From Bradyrhizobium sp. 132 (lineage in GTDB: Bacteria > Pseudomonadota > Alphaproteobacteria > Rhizobiales > Xanthobacteraceae), in the NCBI RefSeq assembly GCF_023074185.1, contig NZ_JADPKY010000078.1:1-64000 (forward strand): a stretch of 64,000 nucleotides of DNA, given 5' to 3'. The translations under genes were made by a program, and so were the position numbers. The notes under the pieces were generated by a model that saw nothing but the letters and a program-made list of their open reading frames with translations, was not told the DNA's origin and ran no database searches. Each line of letters begins with the position of its first letter. Position 1 is the first letter of the stretch. This document shows positions 46,700-56,432 of this stretch, one piece after another.

Positions 46700-47002
46700 C
46701 TACCTGATCGGCTCGTGCACGGTGACGAGCTTGGTGCCATCCGGAAACGTCGCCTCGACCTGGATGTCGTGGATCATCTCGGGGATGCCGGGCATCACCT
46801 GTTCACGGGTGAGGACCTGCGCGCCGGATTGCATCAGCTCGGCGACGGTGCGCCCATCGCGTGCGCCTTCGAGGATAAAATCGGAAATGATCGCGATCGA
46901 TTCGGGATGGTTGAGCTTGACGCCGCGATCCAGCCGGCGGCGGGCCACGATGGCCGCCATCGAGATCAGAAGCTTGTCCTTTTCGCGGGGAGACAGATTC
47001 AT
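46700..47002 (-). CDS. ureA: Urease gamma subunit
   Basis: A 100-residue structural subunit, exactly the usual length. [42 protein letters not shown] and [28 protein letters not shown] are near-invariant family sequences. It lies 10 bases before ureB and 37 after ureD. Confidence 0.97.
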   Translation of the reverse strand: MNLSPREKDKLLISMAAIVARRRLDRGVKLNHPESIAIISDFILEGARDGRTVAELMQSGAQVLTREQVMPGIPEMIHDIQVEATFPDGTKLVTVHEPIR

Positions 47003-47039
47003 GCGAAATCTCTTCCGTTCAACGCATCAATTCAGCCGG

Positions 47040-47870
47040 TCAGTTCAGCCAGAGCCTCGGCAGCGCCGCACCGCTGCGCGCCAGCACGGCCATCATGTCG
47101 GCACGCAGGCGCGCCGCATCTTGGGCACAGAACCGCGCCATTGCAAAGCCATTCCAGGCAGACATTCCGACCTCGCCGGAGAATGAGTCCGACGCTTCCC
47201 GGATGCGCTCGATCAATGCCTCGTCGCCGGGCACGATCAGCGCCGTGCCGATCGCCGCGCCGCTTTTGGCCATCGCGGATCGCGCGAGTTTTGCGCCGAT
47301 ATTGCCGTCGAGCCTGACGGTTTCCGCGAACACGAGCTTGCCGCCGCGGGAGAGCCGCCAACGGTCGACGAATTCGCCCTGCTCCACCCGCTCGCCCATG
47401 GCGGTGCGGCCGAACACGACGATCTCGCAAAGCAGGAGCGAGGCCGTCTCATCGAGAGCGATGTCGAAGCTACGATGGACGCGGGCCCGATCGAACAGAA
47501 TCGTCTCTTGCGGCAGCCATCCGATATGCGCACCCGCGGCGACCTTCAAGCCGATATTGAGCTGCGCCGCCGCTCCGGGGGCACGATAGACCTTCTCGGC
47601 CGCCGCCGTGGTCAAGGTCAGGCGCGAACCCTCGCCCGCGGCAATATCGATATCAAAATTGTCCCCGCCGGCAACGCCGCCGGCCGTGTTGACGAACACG
47701 CCGGAGAGGCCCTCGCCTTCCGGAGAGGGAAAGCGGACGCGCAGCGAGCCGGATTCATGCAATATCCCTCGCCGCGTCACGCCGTCGCGCGCGTGGACGT
47801 CGAAGCGCACTACGCCACGGGCGCGGTTGGCTTCAAACACCGAAGATGTCGTTAAAATGTCGCTGCGCAT
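47040..47870 (-). CDS. ureD: Urease accessory protein UreD
   Basis: A 276-residue scaffold (UreH in some species) that binds apo-urease and receives nickel from UreF/UreG. Seen: LRVRFPSPEGEGLSGVFVNTAGGVAGGDNFDIDIAAGEGSRLTLTTAAAEKVYRA (about 43-97), the core family signature, and WLPQETILFDRARVHRSFDIAL. It begins 37 bases after urtE, so urea uptake and urease genes are probably one transcript. Confidence 0.95.
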   Translation of the reverse strand: MRSDILTTSSVFEANRARGVVRFDVHARDGVTRRGILHESGSLRVRFPSPEGEGLSGVFVNTAGGVAGGDNFDIDIAAGEGSRLTLTTAAAEKVYRAPGAAAQLNIGLKVAAGAHIGWLPQETILFDRARVHRSFDIALDETASLLLCEIVVFGRTAMGERVEQGEFVDRWRLSRGGKLVFAETVRLDGNIGAKLARSAMAKSGAAIGTALIVPGDEALIERIREASDSFSGEVGMSAWNGFAMARFCAQDAARLRADMMAVLARSGAALPRLWLN

Positions 47871-47907
47871 CCGTCTCCCCAGCCCGGCCGCGGCAGAAAT
47901 TTTGGGA

Positions 47908-48603
47908 TTACAGCGCCATCTGGCGGCTGATTTCGGCCGGGTCGAGATTGGAGCGGTCGCAGGTGAACTTCACCGCGCCGCGATCCATCACCGCAAAACT
48001 GTCGCCGAGTTCGCAGGCAAAGTCGAGATATTGTTCGACCAGCACGATGGCGATGTTGCCGAGGTTGCGCAGGTACGAGATGGCGCGGCCGATGTCCTTG
48101 ATGATCGAGGGCTGGATGCCTTCGGTCGGCTCGTCAAGCAGCAGCAGCTTTGGCCGCATCACCAGTGCGCGGCCGATCGCGAGCTGTTGCTGCTGGCCGC
48201 CGGAGAGATCGCCACCGCGCCGGCCGAGCATGGATTGCAGCACCGGGAATAGCGAGTACACGTCGTCCGGAATGTGCCTGTCCTCGCGCCTGAGCGGGCC
48301 GAAGCCGGTCTTGAGATTTTCCTCGACCGTCAGAAGCGGAAATATCTCGCGGCCCTGCGGCACGAAGCCGATGCCTTTGCGCGCGCGCTCATAGGGCTTC
48401 AGGGCCGTGATGTCGCTGCCGTCGAGCACGATCGCGCCCGATGAGATCGGATACTGGCCGACCATGGCGCGCAAGAGCGAGGTCTTGCCGACGCCGTTGC
48501 GTCCGAGCACGCAGGTCACCTTGCCGGGCTCGGCCGCGATCGACACACCGCGCAGGGCCTGCGCCGCACCGTAGAACAGGTTGATATCCTTGACCTCGAG
48601 CAT
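47908..48603 (-). CDS. urtE: Urea ABC transporter ATP-binding subunit UrtE
   Basis: A 231-residue ATPase of the LivF type. Walker A LGRNGVGKTS (about 33-42), signature LSGGQQQQLAIGRALV, Walker B LLLLDEPTEGIQPSII. LNTGFG/FGPLRRED and the glutamine-rich signature are typical of UrtE rather than LivF. It lies three bases after urtD. Confidence 0.95.
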   Translation of the reverse strand: MLEVKDINLFYGAAQALRGVSIAAEPGKVTCVLGRNGVGKTSLLRAMVGQYPISSGAIVLDGSDITALKPYERARKGIGFVPQGREIFPLLTVEENLKTGFGPLRREDRHIPDDVYSLFPVLQSMLGRRGGDLSGGQQQQLAIGRALVMRPKLLLLDEPTEGIQPSIIKDIGRAISYLRNLGNIAIVLVEQYLDFACELGDSFAVMDRGAVKFTCDRSNLDPAEISRQMAL

Positions 48604-48606
48604 CGT

Positions 48607-49368
48607 TCAGCGTCCCAGATAAACTTCGATGACCCGCTCGTTGGCCGAGACCTGGTCGATGGTGCCTTCGGCGAGTACGGTACCCTCGTGAAGGCAGGTG
48701 ACCTTGACGCCGAGCTCGCGCACGAACGTCATATCGTGCTCGACCACCATCACTGTGTGGGTCTTGTTGATTTCCTTGAGCAGTTCGGCGGTGAGATGCG
48801 TCTCGACGTCGGTCATGCCGGCGACCGGCTCGTCGACCAGCAGCAGCTTCGGATCCTGCGCAAGCAGCATGCCGATCTCGAGCCACTGCTTCTGGCCGTG
48901 GCTGAGGCTGCCGGCGAGACGATTGCGGGCATCGGTGAGGCGGATCGTCTCCAGCACCCTGTCGATGCGCTCGGACTCGTCCTTGCTGCCACGCCAGAAC
49001 AGCGTGCCCTTGACACTGTGGTCGACATTGAGCGCCAGCAGCAGGTTGTCCTGCACGGTCTGGCTCTCGAACACGGTCGGCTTCTGGAATTTGCGGCCGA
49101 TGCCGAGTTCGGCGATGCGGGTCTCGTCCAGGCGCGTCAGGTCGGTGACGCCGTCGAACAGCACCGTGCCTTCGTCGGGCTTGGTCTTGCCGGTGATGAT
49201 GTCCATCATCGTGGTCTTGCCGGCGCCGTTCGGGCCGATGATCGCCCGCATCTCGCCGGGCTCGAGCGTCAGCGACAGGTTATTGATGGCATGGAAGCCG
49301 TCGAAAGAGACGTGCACCCCGTCGAGATAGAGCATTGCGGAAGTGGCGCGGGTGTCCATGACGTTCAT
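48607..49368 (-). CDS. urtD: Urea ABC transporter ATP-binding subunit UrtD
   Basis: A 253-residue ATPase of the LivG type. Walker A GPNGAGKTTMMDIITGKTKPDEG (about 46-68), IGRKFQKPTVFESQTVQDNL, signature LSHGQKQWLEIGMLL (the SHGQKQWLEIGM form is diagnostic for UrtD), and LLVDEPVAGMTDVET. It is four bases after urtC and three before urtE. Confidence 0.96.
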   Translation of the reverse strand: MNVMDTRATSAMLYLDGVHVSFDGFHAINNLSLTLEPGEMRAIIGPNGAGKTTMMDIITGKTKPDEGTVLFDGVTDLTRLDETRIAELGIGRKFQKPTVFESQTVQDNLLLALNVDHSVKGTLFWRGSKDESERIDRVLETIRLTDARNRLAGSLSHGQKQWLEIGMLLAQDPKLLLVDEPVAGMTDVETHLTAELLKEINKTHTVMVVEHDMTFVRELGVKVTCLHEGTVLAEGTIDQVSANERVIEVYLGR

Positions 49369-49372
49369 CGCG

Positions 49373-50542
49373 CTACTCCGCCATCCTGGGTTCGGTTATG
49401 CCGTCTTCGGCCGCGGCGCTCGCCGTCGTCGCAGCGGCGCGCTTTTCCTTCGACGAGTCCCACCATGCATTGAAGGTGCCGACGATGCCCTTCGGCAGCA
49501 GCAGCGTCACCAGGATGAACATCGCGCCCAGCATGAAGAGCCAGTAGGGCGCGAGCATGCCCGAGGTGAAGACCGTCTTGGCGTAGTTGACGACGACGGC
49601 GCCGAGCGCCGCGCCGACCAGCGTGCCGCGGCCGCCGACCGCGACCCAGATCACCGCCTCGATCGAATTGCCCGGCGCGAATTCGGACGGGTTGATGATG
49701 CCGACCTGCGGCACGTAGAGCGCACCGGCAACGCCGGCCATGCAGGCCGACAACGTGAACACGAACAGCTTGTAGGATTCGACCCGGTAGCCGAGGAACC
49801 GGCTGCGCGATTCCGCGTCGCGGATTGCGATCAGCACCTTGCCGAGCTTGGAGGACACGACGGAGCGGCAGATCAGGAAGCTCGCGATCAGAGCCAGGCA
49901 GCTCAGCGCGAACAGCGCTGCGCGGGTTCCTTCCGCCTGGACGTTGAAGCCCAGGATGTCCTTGAAATCGGTCAGACCGTTGTTGCCGCCGAAGCCGAAA
50001 TCGTTGCGGAAGAAGGCCAGCAGCAGCGCGTAGGTCATCGCTTGCGTGATGATCGACAGATACACGCCAGTGACGCGCGAGCGGAAGGCGAGCCAGCCGA
50101 AACAGAAGGCGAGCAGTCCCGGCACGACCAGCACCATCAGGGCTGCGAACCAGAACATGTCGAAGCCTTGCCAGTACCAGGGCAGCTTCGAATAGTTCAG
50201 GAACACCATGAAGTCCGGCAGGATCGGGTTGCCGTAGACGCCGCGGCTGCCGATCTGGCGCATGAGGTACATGCCCATCGCATAGCCACCGAGCGAGAAG
50301 AAGGCGCCGTGACCGAGCGAGAGGATGCCGCAATAACCCCAGATCAGGTCGATCGAGAGCGCGAGAATTGCGTAGCAGACATATTTGCCCCAGAGCGCGA
50401 CGAGATAGGTCGGCACCTGCAGGAACGAGCCCGCGGGCAGCAGCAGGTTGGAGAGCGGGATGAGGATGCCGCAGGCCGCGACGACGGCAAGGAAGATCGT
50501 CGCGCCGCGGTCCAGCGACCGCGTCAGCATGTGAGGGGTCAT
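49373..50542 (-). CDS. urtC: Urea ABC transporter permease UrtC
   Basis: A 389-residue inner-membrane permease (LivM type) with about ten hydrophobic segments. Diagnostic: CYAILALSIDLIWGYCGILSLGHGAFFSLGGYAMGMYLMRQIG and AVIWVAVGGRGTLVGAALGAVVVNYAKT. Its start overlaps the urtB stop by four bases (ATGA), implying coupled synthesis. Confidence 0.95.
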   Translation of the reverse strand: MTPHMLTRSLDRGATIFLAVVAACGILIPLSNLLLPAGSFLQVPTYLVALWGKYVCYAILALSIDLIWGYCGILSLGHGAFFSLGGYAMGMYLMRQIGSRGVYGNPILPDFMVFLNYSKLPWYWQGFDMFWFAALMVLVVPGLLAFCFGWLAFRSRVTGVYLSIITQAMTYALLLAFFRNDFGFGGNNGLTDFKDILGFNVQAEGTRAALFALSCLALIASFLICRSVVSSKLGKVLIAIRDAESRSRFLGYRVESYKLFVFTLSACMAGVAGALYVPQVGIINPSEFAPGNSIEAVIWVAVGGRGTLVGAALGAVVVNYAKTVFTSGMLAPYWLFMLGAMFILVTLLLPKGIVGTFNAWWDSSKEKRAAATTASAAAEDGITEPRMAE

Positions 50543-52146
50543 GCTTCCACCGCACGGCCCTTGAGCGCGAACAGGCCGCGCGGCCGCTTTTGAATGAACA
50601 GGATGATGAGAACGAGGATCGCGATCTTGCCGAGCACGGCGCCGGCGACCGGCTCCAGGAACTTATTGGCGATGCCGAGCGTGAAGGCGCCGACCAGCGT
50701 GCCCCAGAGATTGCCGACACCGCCGAACACCACGACCATGAAGCTGTCGATGATGTAGCTCTGGCCGAGATTGGGGCTGACATTGTCGATCTGCGACAGC
50801 GCCACGCCGGCGATGCCGGCGATGCCCGAGCCGAGACCGAAGGTCAGCGCGTCGACCCGCGAGGTGGCGATGCCCATCGAAGCCGCCATGCGGCGGTTCT
50901 GCGTCACCGCGCGCATCTCGAGCCCGAGCGCCGTGTAGCGCAGCATCGCGAGCAGAATGACGAACACCGCAAGCGTGAAGACTAGGATCCAGAGCCGGTT
51001 ATAGGTGATGGTGATCTGGCCGAGTTCGAACGCACCGCTCATCCAGGAGGGGTTGCCGACCTCGCGGTTGGTCGGACCGAACATGGTGCGCACCGCTTGC
51101 TGGAGCACCAGCGACAGGCCCCAGGTCGCCAGCAGCGTCTCCAGCGGACGGCCATAGAGGAAGCGGATGATGCTGCGCTCGATCAGCACGCCGAGGGCGC
51201 CGGCGACGATGAAGGCGAGCGGCACGGCGATCAGCAGCGAATAGTCGAACAGGCCGGGATAGCGGGTGCGGATCACGTCCTGCACCACGAAGGTGACGTA
51301 GGCGCCGATCATCACCATCTCGCCATGGGCCATGTTGATGACGCCCATTACGCCGAAGGTGATGGCGAGCCCGATCGCGGCGAGCAGCAGCACCGAGCCG
51401 AGCGAGAGGCCGTACCAAGCATTCTGCACGGTGGACCAGACCGCCAGCGAGCTCTGGATCGAGCCGATCGCGCTCGCGGCGGCCTTGGTCACCGAGGCCG
51501 GCTGGTCGCCCATGCCGGTGAGCAGCGCCAGCGCCTCCTGGTCGCCGCGCGCCTTGATGGTGGCGACGGCTTCGAGCTTCTCGACCTCGGCGGTATCAGG
51601 CTTGAACAGCAGGATGGCGGCGCGGGCGTCGCCGAGCGCAGCCTTGACGGATTTGTTGGTTTCCTTGGCGAGCGCACCATCGACCGCCTCGAGCGCGGTT
51701 TCGTCGTGCGACTTGAACACGGATTGCGCAGCCTGGAGCCGCGTTCCGACATCCGGCGACTGCAGCGTCAGGCTGCCGATCGCAGCGTCGACGCTGCGGC
51801 GCAGGCGGTTGTTGAGACGCACTGCGCTCGCGCTGTCGGGAACGCTGGCGACGGATTCACCGGTCGCCGCGTCGATCGACTTGCCGTCGGCGCCGGTGAC
51901 GTAAACCTTCTTGCTATCAGGATCGGCCATGAGGCGGCCGTCCTGGAGCGCGCTGATGATGGGAAAGGCCAGCTTGTTGCCGCTGCTCGCGACGGCGCCG
52001 ATCGCTTCATCCGTGTCGGAAAAATCATCGTTGGCGAATTTGGCGACCGCATCCTCGAACGGACCGGCGAAGGCCGGCAGCGCGAACGCGATCAGGAACA
52101 ACGAGAGCAGGAGCGAACAGAAACGGGCGGACAAATTGGCTGGCAC
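50539..52146 (-). CDS. urtB: Urea ABC transporter permease UrtB
   Basis: A 535-residue permease (LivH type). The GTG at 52146 is chosen as start since the N-terminal signal-like segment (SARFCSLLLSLFLIAFALPAFAG) begins there; open frame further up runs into urtA. Residues about 30-230 form the periplasmic helical extension typical of UrtB, absent from LivH. The membrane domain then follows: LGSVLLLAAIGLAITFGVMGVINMAHGEMVMIGAYVTF and the EAA-like SMGIATSRVDALTFGLGSGIAGIAG. A strong hairpin precedes it in the urtA-urtB gap. Confidence 0.92.
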   Translation of the reverse strand: MPANLSARFCSLLLSLFLIAFALPAFAGPFEDAVAKFANDDFSDTDEAIGAVASSGNKLAFPIISALQDGRLMADPDSKKVYVTGADGKSIDAATGESVASVPDSASAVRLNNRLRRSVDAAIGSLTLQSPDVGTRLQAAQSVFKSHDETALEAVDGALAKETNKSVKAALGDARAAILLFKPDTAEVEKLEAVATIKARGDQEALALLTGMGDQPASVTKAAASAIGSIQSSLAVWSTVQNAWYGLSLGSVLLLAAIGLAITFGVMGVINMAHGEMVMIGAYVTFVVQDVIRTRYPGLFDYSLLIAVPLAFIVAGALGVLIERSIIRFLYGRPLETLLATWGLSLVLQQAVRTMFGPTNREVGNPSWMSGAFELGQITITYNRLWILVFTLAVFVILLAMLRYTALGLEMRAVTQNRRMAASMGIATSRVDALTFGLGSGIAGIAGVALSQIDNVSPNLGQSYIIDSFMVVVFGGVGNLWGTLVGAFTLGIANKFLEPVAGAVLGKIAILVLIILFIQKRPRGLFALKGRAVEA

Positions 52147-52170
52147 TGTGAAAGACCCCGGCAGAATGGT

Positions 52171-52200
52171 GGAGAAGGCGGCGGGATCGCCGCCTTCTCC
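52171..52200 (-). promoter_or_regulatory. Perfect hairpin between urtA and urtB
   Basis: Arms GGAGAAGGCGGC (52171-52182) and GCCGCCTTCTCC (52189-52200) pair perfectly around a six-base loop. There is no T tract after it on the minus strand, so it more likely stabilises the urtA message end or causes partial processing than ends transcription. This would give more UrtA than membrane subunits, as for many binding-protein operons. Confidence 0.6.
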
Positions 52201-52228
52201 AATCGTGCAATGGAGCGTCAGATCCGGA

Positions 52229-53551
52229 TCAGGAGCCCGAACCGAGGCACTTGTTGGTCTTGGTGTTGAAGTTGCCGCACTTCTTGCCGACCCAGTCGCC
52301 GACCAGGTCCTTGGAGCCGTCGAGCTCCTTCGACCAGGCGTCGCCCGCGACAAGACCCGGGGTCTTCCACACCACGTCGAACTGGCCGTTGGCTTTGATT
52401 TCGCCAATGAACACCGGCTTGGTGATGTGATGGTTCGGAAGCATCTTGGACGTGCCGCCGGTCAGGTTCTTGGCTTCGATGCCCGGGAGCGCATCGATCA
52501 CCTTGTCCGGATCGGTCGACTTCACTTTCTCGACCGCCTTGACCCACATGTCGAAACCGATGACGTGAGCCTCCATCGGATCGTTGGTCACGCGCTTCGG
52601 ATTCTTGGTGTAGGTCTGCCACGCCTTGATGAACTTCTCGTTCTCCGGCGACTTGATGGACTGGAAGTAGTTCCAGGCGGCGAGATGGCCGAGCAGCGGC
52701 TTGGTGTCGATGCCGGCGAGTTCTTCCTCACCCACCGAGAACGCGACGACCGGGATGTCCTTTGCCTTGATGCCCTGGTTGCCGAGCTCCTTGTAGAACG
52801 GAACGTTGGCGTCGCCGTTGATGGTCGAGACCACCGCGGTCTTCTTGCCGGCCGAGCCGAACTTCTTGATGTCGGCCACGATCGTCTGCCAGTCGGAATG
52901 ACCGAACGGCGTGTAGTTGATCATGATGTCTTCCTGGGCGACACCCTTGGACTTCAGATAGGCTTCCAGGATCTTGTTGGTGGTGCGCGGATAGACATAG
53001 TCGGTGCCCGCGAGCACCCAGCGCTTCACCTTCTCGTCCTTCATCAGATAGTCGACGGCGGGGATCGCCTGCTGGTTCGGCGCGGCACCGGTGTAGAACA
53101 CGTTGCGCTCGCTCTCCTCGCCCTCGTACTGGACGGGGTAGAACAGGATGCTGTTCAGCTCCTTGAACACCGGGAGCACCGACTTGCGCGACACCGAGGT
53201 CCAGCAGCCGAAAACGACCGCAACCTTGTCCTTGGTGATCAGCTCGCGCGCCTTCTCGGCGAACAGCGGCCAGTTCGAAGCGGGATCGACGACGACGGCT
53301 TCGAGCTTCTTGCCGTTCACGCCGCCCTTCTTGTTCTGCTCGTCGATCAGAAAGAGGATGGTATCCTTCAGCGTGGTTTCGCTGATGGCCATGGTGCCGG
53401 AGAGGGAGTGAAGCACGCCGACCTTGATGGTGTCGTCAGCGGCCTTCGCACTGGAAATGGAAGCCAGACCGAGCATCAGTCCGGCGGTCGCGGCGAGAAC
53501 GCCACGGCGGCTAAATGACGCCGCTATATCGTGAGTGGATTTGCTATGCAT
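52229..53551 (-). CDS. urtA: Periplasmic urea-binding protein UrtA
   Basis: A 440-residue ABC substrate-binding protein. The N-terminus has a twin-arginine-like SRRGVLAATAGLMLGLASISSAKA (about 14-37), so Tat export is likely. The mature protein begins ADDTIKVGVLHSLSGTMAISETTLKD, then VVFGCWTSVSRKSVLPVFKELNSILFYPVQYEGEE, the family signature. Two pairs of cysteine-containing loops lie near the C-terminus (KKCGNFNTKTNKC). It is the first gene of the operon, 77 bases downstream of a perfect sigma-54 promoter, and 82 bases before urtB. Confidence 0.96.
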   Translation of the reverse strand: MHSKSTHDIAASFSRRGVLAATAGLMLGLASISSAKAADDTIKVGVLHSLSGTMAISETTLKDTILFLIDEQNKKGGVNGKKLEAVVVDPASNWPLFAEKARELITKDKVAVVFGCWTSVSRKSVLPVFKELNSILFYPVQYEGEESERNVFYTGAAPNQQAIPAVDYLMKDEKVKRWVLAGTDYVYPRTTNKILEAYLKSKGVAQEDIMINYTPFGHSDWQTIVADIKKFGSAGKKTAVVSTINGDANVPFYKELGNQGIKAKDIPVVAFSVGEEELAGIDTKPLLGHLAAWNYFQSIKSPENEKFIKAWQTYTKNPKRVTNDPMEAHVIGFDMWVKAVEKVKSTDPDKVIDALPGIEAKNLTGGTSKMLPNHHITKPVFIGEIKANGQFDVVWKTPGLVAGDAWSKELDGSKDLVGDWVGKKCGNFNTKTNKCLGSGS

Positions 53552-53627
53552 GAGTGTCTCATCTCCCTGACGCAGACGTGAAAAACGCTGCGAAACGGCC
53601 CCACGGCCGCCTGCGATTAACGGATTC

Positions 53628-53642
53628 GCAAGAACCGTGCCA
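53628..53642 (-). promoter_or_regulatory. Sigma-54 (RpoN) promoter of the urt-ure operon
   Basis: On the minus strand the sequence is TGGCAC (53642-53637), five bases, TTGC (53631-53628), an exact -24/-12 consensus. The start point should be near 53616, giving a urtA leader of about 65 bases. A sigma-54 promoter for urea uptake implies an enhancer-binding activator, most likely NtrC. No clear NtrC site was found in the 400 bases upstream by eye. Confidence 0.85.
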
Positions 53643-54072
53643 TGGATTGGACACCGATCAAGTCATTGTTTTTGTTTGTAAAACTGCCTGAAAACGAAGT
53701 ATCGCCACTATTCGCCAGCCCAAAATTTAGGCAATTCAAATGTATGCGAAAGCGGCAGGCAGGTTACTTTCTGAGCAGGCTGCGCACTCTGGCTAAATTT
53801 CCGGCATAACTATTTCTGCACCGCAATCGCCATTTGTGGCCCACGTGCCTTGAAAGCGCCCCCTCAATGTTCCATATGGTGGCCGAGGCCTCTTGCGAAT
53901 CAAGAGGCCGTTGCGAGCCGCGTGTTCTTAAGCCCTTTCGGGCGTCTGGCTTGCCCCATCTCACCAAGCCATCCGACACCCCAAACACGCAGGTGTCCCA
54001 TTTGACACCCCTATTGCGCGTGCCCCGCTAACTGCGCCGGGCGCCTGCTTTCGACATGGAAAGAACCCCTCT
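53643..54072. other. Divergent regulatory gap between urtA and the DEAD-box helicase
   Basis: The full 521-base gap between the starts of urtA and the helicase (53552-54072) has no supported gene. Short open frames exist on both strands near 53764-54031 but have no ribosome site or family likeness. The left part carries the sigma-54 promoter and an AT-rich tract (about 53660-53745) that could hold activator sites. The right part carries the perfect inverted repeat GGTGTC-CCATTT-GACACC at 53992-54009, with another GACACC half-site at 53975-53980. A six-codon leader frame lies just before the helicase. Confidence 0.6.

Positions 54073-54076
<4 letters not shown>
54056..54076 (+). other. Possible six-codon leader peptide overlapping the helicase start
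   Basis: ATG at 54056 opens a frame of six codons (MERTPL) whose TGA (54074-54076) overlaps the helicase TTG start (54073-54075) as TTGA. GGAAAG within this leader could act as the helicase ribosome site. This could be translational coupling, or chance. Confidence 0.35.
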
Positions 54077-55566
<1,490 letters not shown>

Positions 55567-55589
55567 CCGTCCACGACCTGGAGAAATTC

Positions 55590-55877
55590 ATGGCTAAGGA
55601 AGAGCTGATCCAGTTCGAAGGACTGGTCACCGAAATCCTCCCCGACGCGCGCTACCGCGTGCAACTCGACGCCGGACACGAGATCGTCGCCTACACCGCC
55701 GGCAAGATGAAGAAAAACCGCATCAAGACGCTGGCGGGCGACCGCGTGACGGTGGAGATGTCGCCCTATGACCTCGAAAAGGGCCGGCTGATTTTCCGCC
55801 ACAAGGATGAACGCCCGAGCGGCATGGGCGGACCTCCGCGTCCCGGGCAGCGCGGTGGCCAGTTCCGCCGCCGCTAA
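55590..55877 (+). CDS. infA: Translation initiation factor IF-1, C-terminally extended
   Basis: A 95-residue IF-1 with an S1/OB fold: [72 protein letters not shown] is the whole normal protein (about 72 residues). About 20 further residues rich in Gly, Pro and Arg follow ([16 protein letters not shown]). Many alphaproteobacteria carry a standard 72-residue IF-1 elsewhere and such an extended second copy. It lies 23 bases after the helicase stop with an AAGAG-like site, so both are probably co-expressed. Confidence 0.92.
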   Translation: MAKEELIQFEGLVTEILPDARYRVQLDAGHEIVAYTAGKMKKNRIKTLAGDRVTVEMSPYDLEKGRLIFRHKDERPSGMGGPPRPGQRGGQFRRR

Positions 55878-55923
55878 CAGGGGTCAGCGCGCGAGCGCGG
55901 ACCCAAAATCTCGACCTGTATGC

Positions 55924-55952
55924 TGATCCGCCGTGACCGTCACGGCGGATCA
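55924..55952. repeat. Perfect 13-base inverted repeat with three-base loop
   Basis: Arms TGATCCGCCGTGA and TCACGGCGGATCA flank CCG. An A-tract, not a T-tract, follows on the plus strand, so it is not a standard terminator for infA. It may still form a strong RNA hairpin at the end of the helicase-IF-1 transcript or be a protein site. Confidence 0.5.
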
Positions 55953-56143
55953 AAAAAACGTGCATGCAGGATTGTTATGCGGCCTTGTTTCCAGTAAAAA
56001 CACCTCATCGATTTTCGGCCGGACGACATTGGCATCCACCGGTACAGCCGGTTCAGACACGCTGACGACCCTTCCAAAATTCGATCTAACCTGTCCGCGC
56101 AAGCGGGCTCTTACATTGTGTTATCTGAGAAGGGACTACCCCC

Positions 56144-56356
56144 ATGAGCATGGGAACCGTGAAGTGGTTTAACGCGACCAAGGGCTTCGGCTTCATCCAG
56201 CCCGACGACGGCGGCCAGGACGTGTTCGTCCACATCAGCGCCGTCGAGCGCGCTGGCCTCGGCACGCTGAACGAAGGCCAGAAGATCTCCTACGAGATCG
56301 TGGCCGACCGCCGTTCCGGCAAGTCGGCGGCGGACAACCTCCGCTCCGCCGGCTGA
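56144..56356 (+). CDS. Cold-shock protein (CspA family)
   Basis: A 70-residue single-domain nucleic-acid chaperone. RNP1 KGFGFIQPD (about 14-22) and RNP2 VFVHISAVE (about 29-37) are intact, with the surface aromatic Trp9 and Phe residues. It melts RNA or DNA hairpins. The leader back to 55953 has no gene and could be a long cold-responsive 5' untranslated region, as in other csp genes (inference). A strong terminator follows. Confidence 0.96.
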   Translation: MSMGTVKWFNATKGFGFIQPDDGGQDVFVHISAVERAGLGTLNEGQKISYEIVADRRSGKSAADNLRSAG

Positions 56357-56400
56357 GCTAGCGCTTAGGGCCCGATCGGCTCAAGCGAACAAGTAAAGGA

Positions 56401-56432
56401 AAGGCCGGGCGGAACGCCCGGCCTTTTTTTCA
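56401..56432 (+). terminator. Rho-independent terminator after cspA
   Basis: Perfect 11-base stem AAGGCCGGGCG / CGCCCGGCCTT around GAA, followed by a seven-T run (to 56430). It also lies at the stop codon of the convergent TadG-like gene. Confidence 0.92.

Noticed and set aside
53764..53988. 74-codon minus-strand frame in the urtA-helicase gap
   Set aside because: No ribosome site, no family likeness, and it would be transcribed into the urtA control region.
53994..54007. TGT-N8-ACA resembling a NifA upstream activator site
   Set aside because: The NifA site needs ten bases between TGT and ACA; here there are eight, and no sigma-54 promoter faces the helicase.
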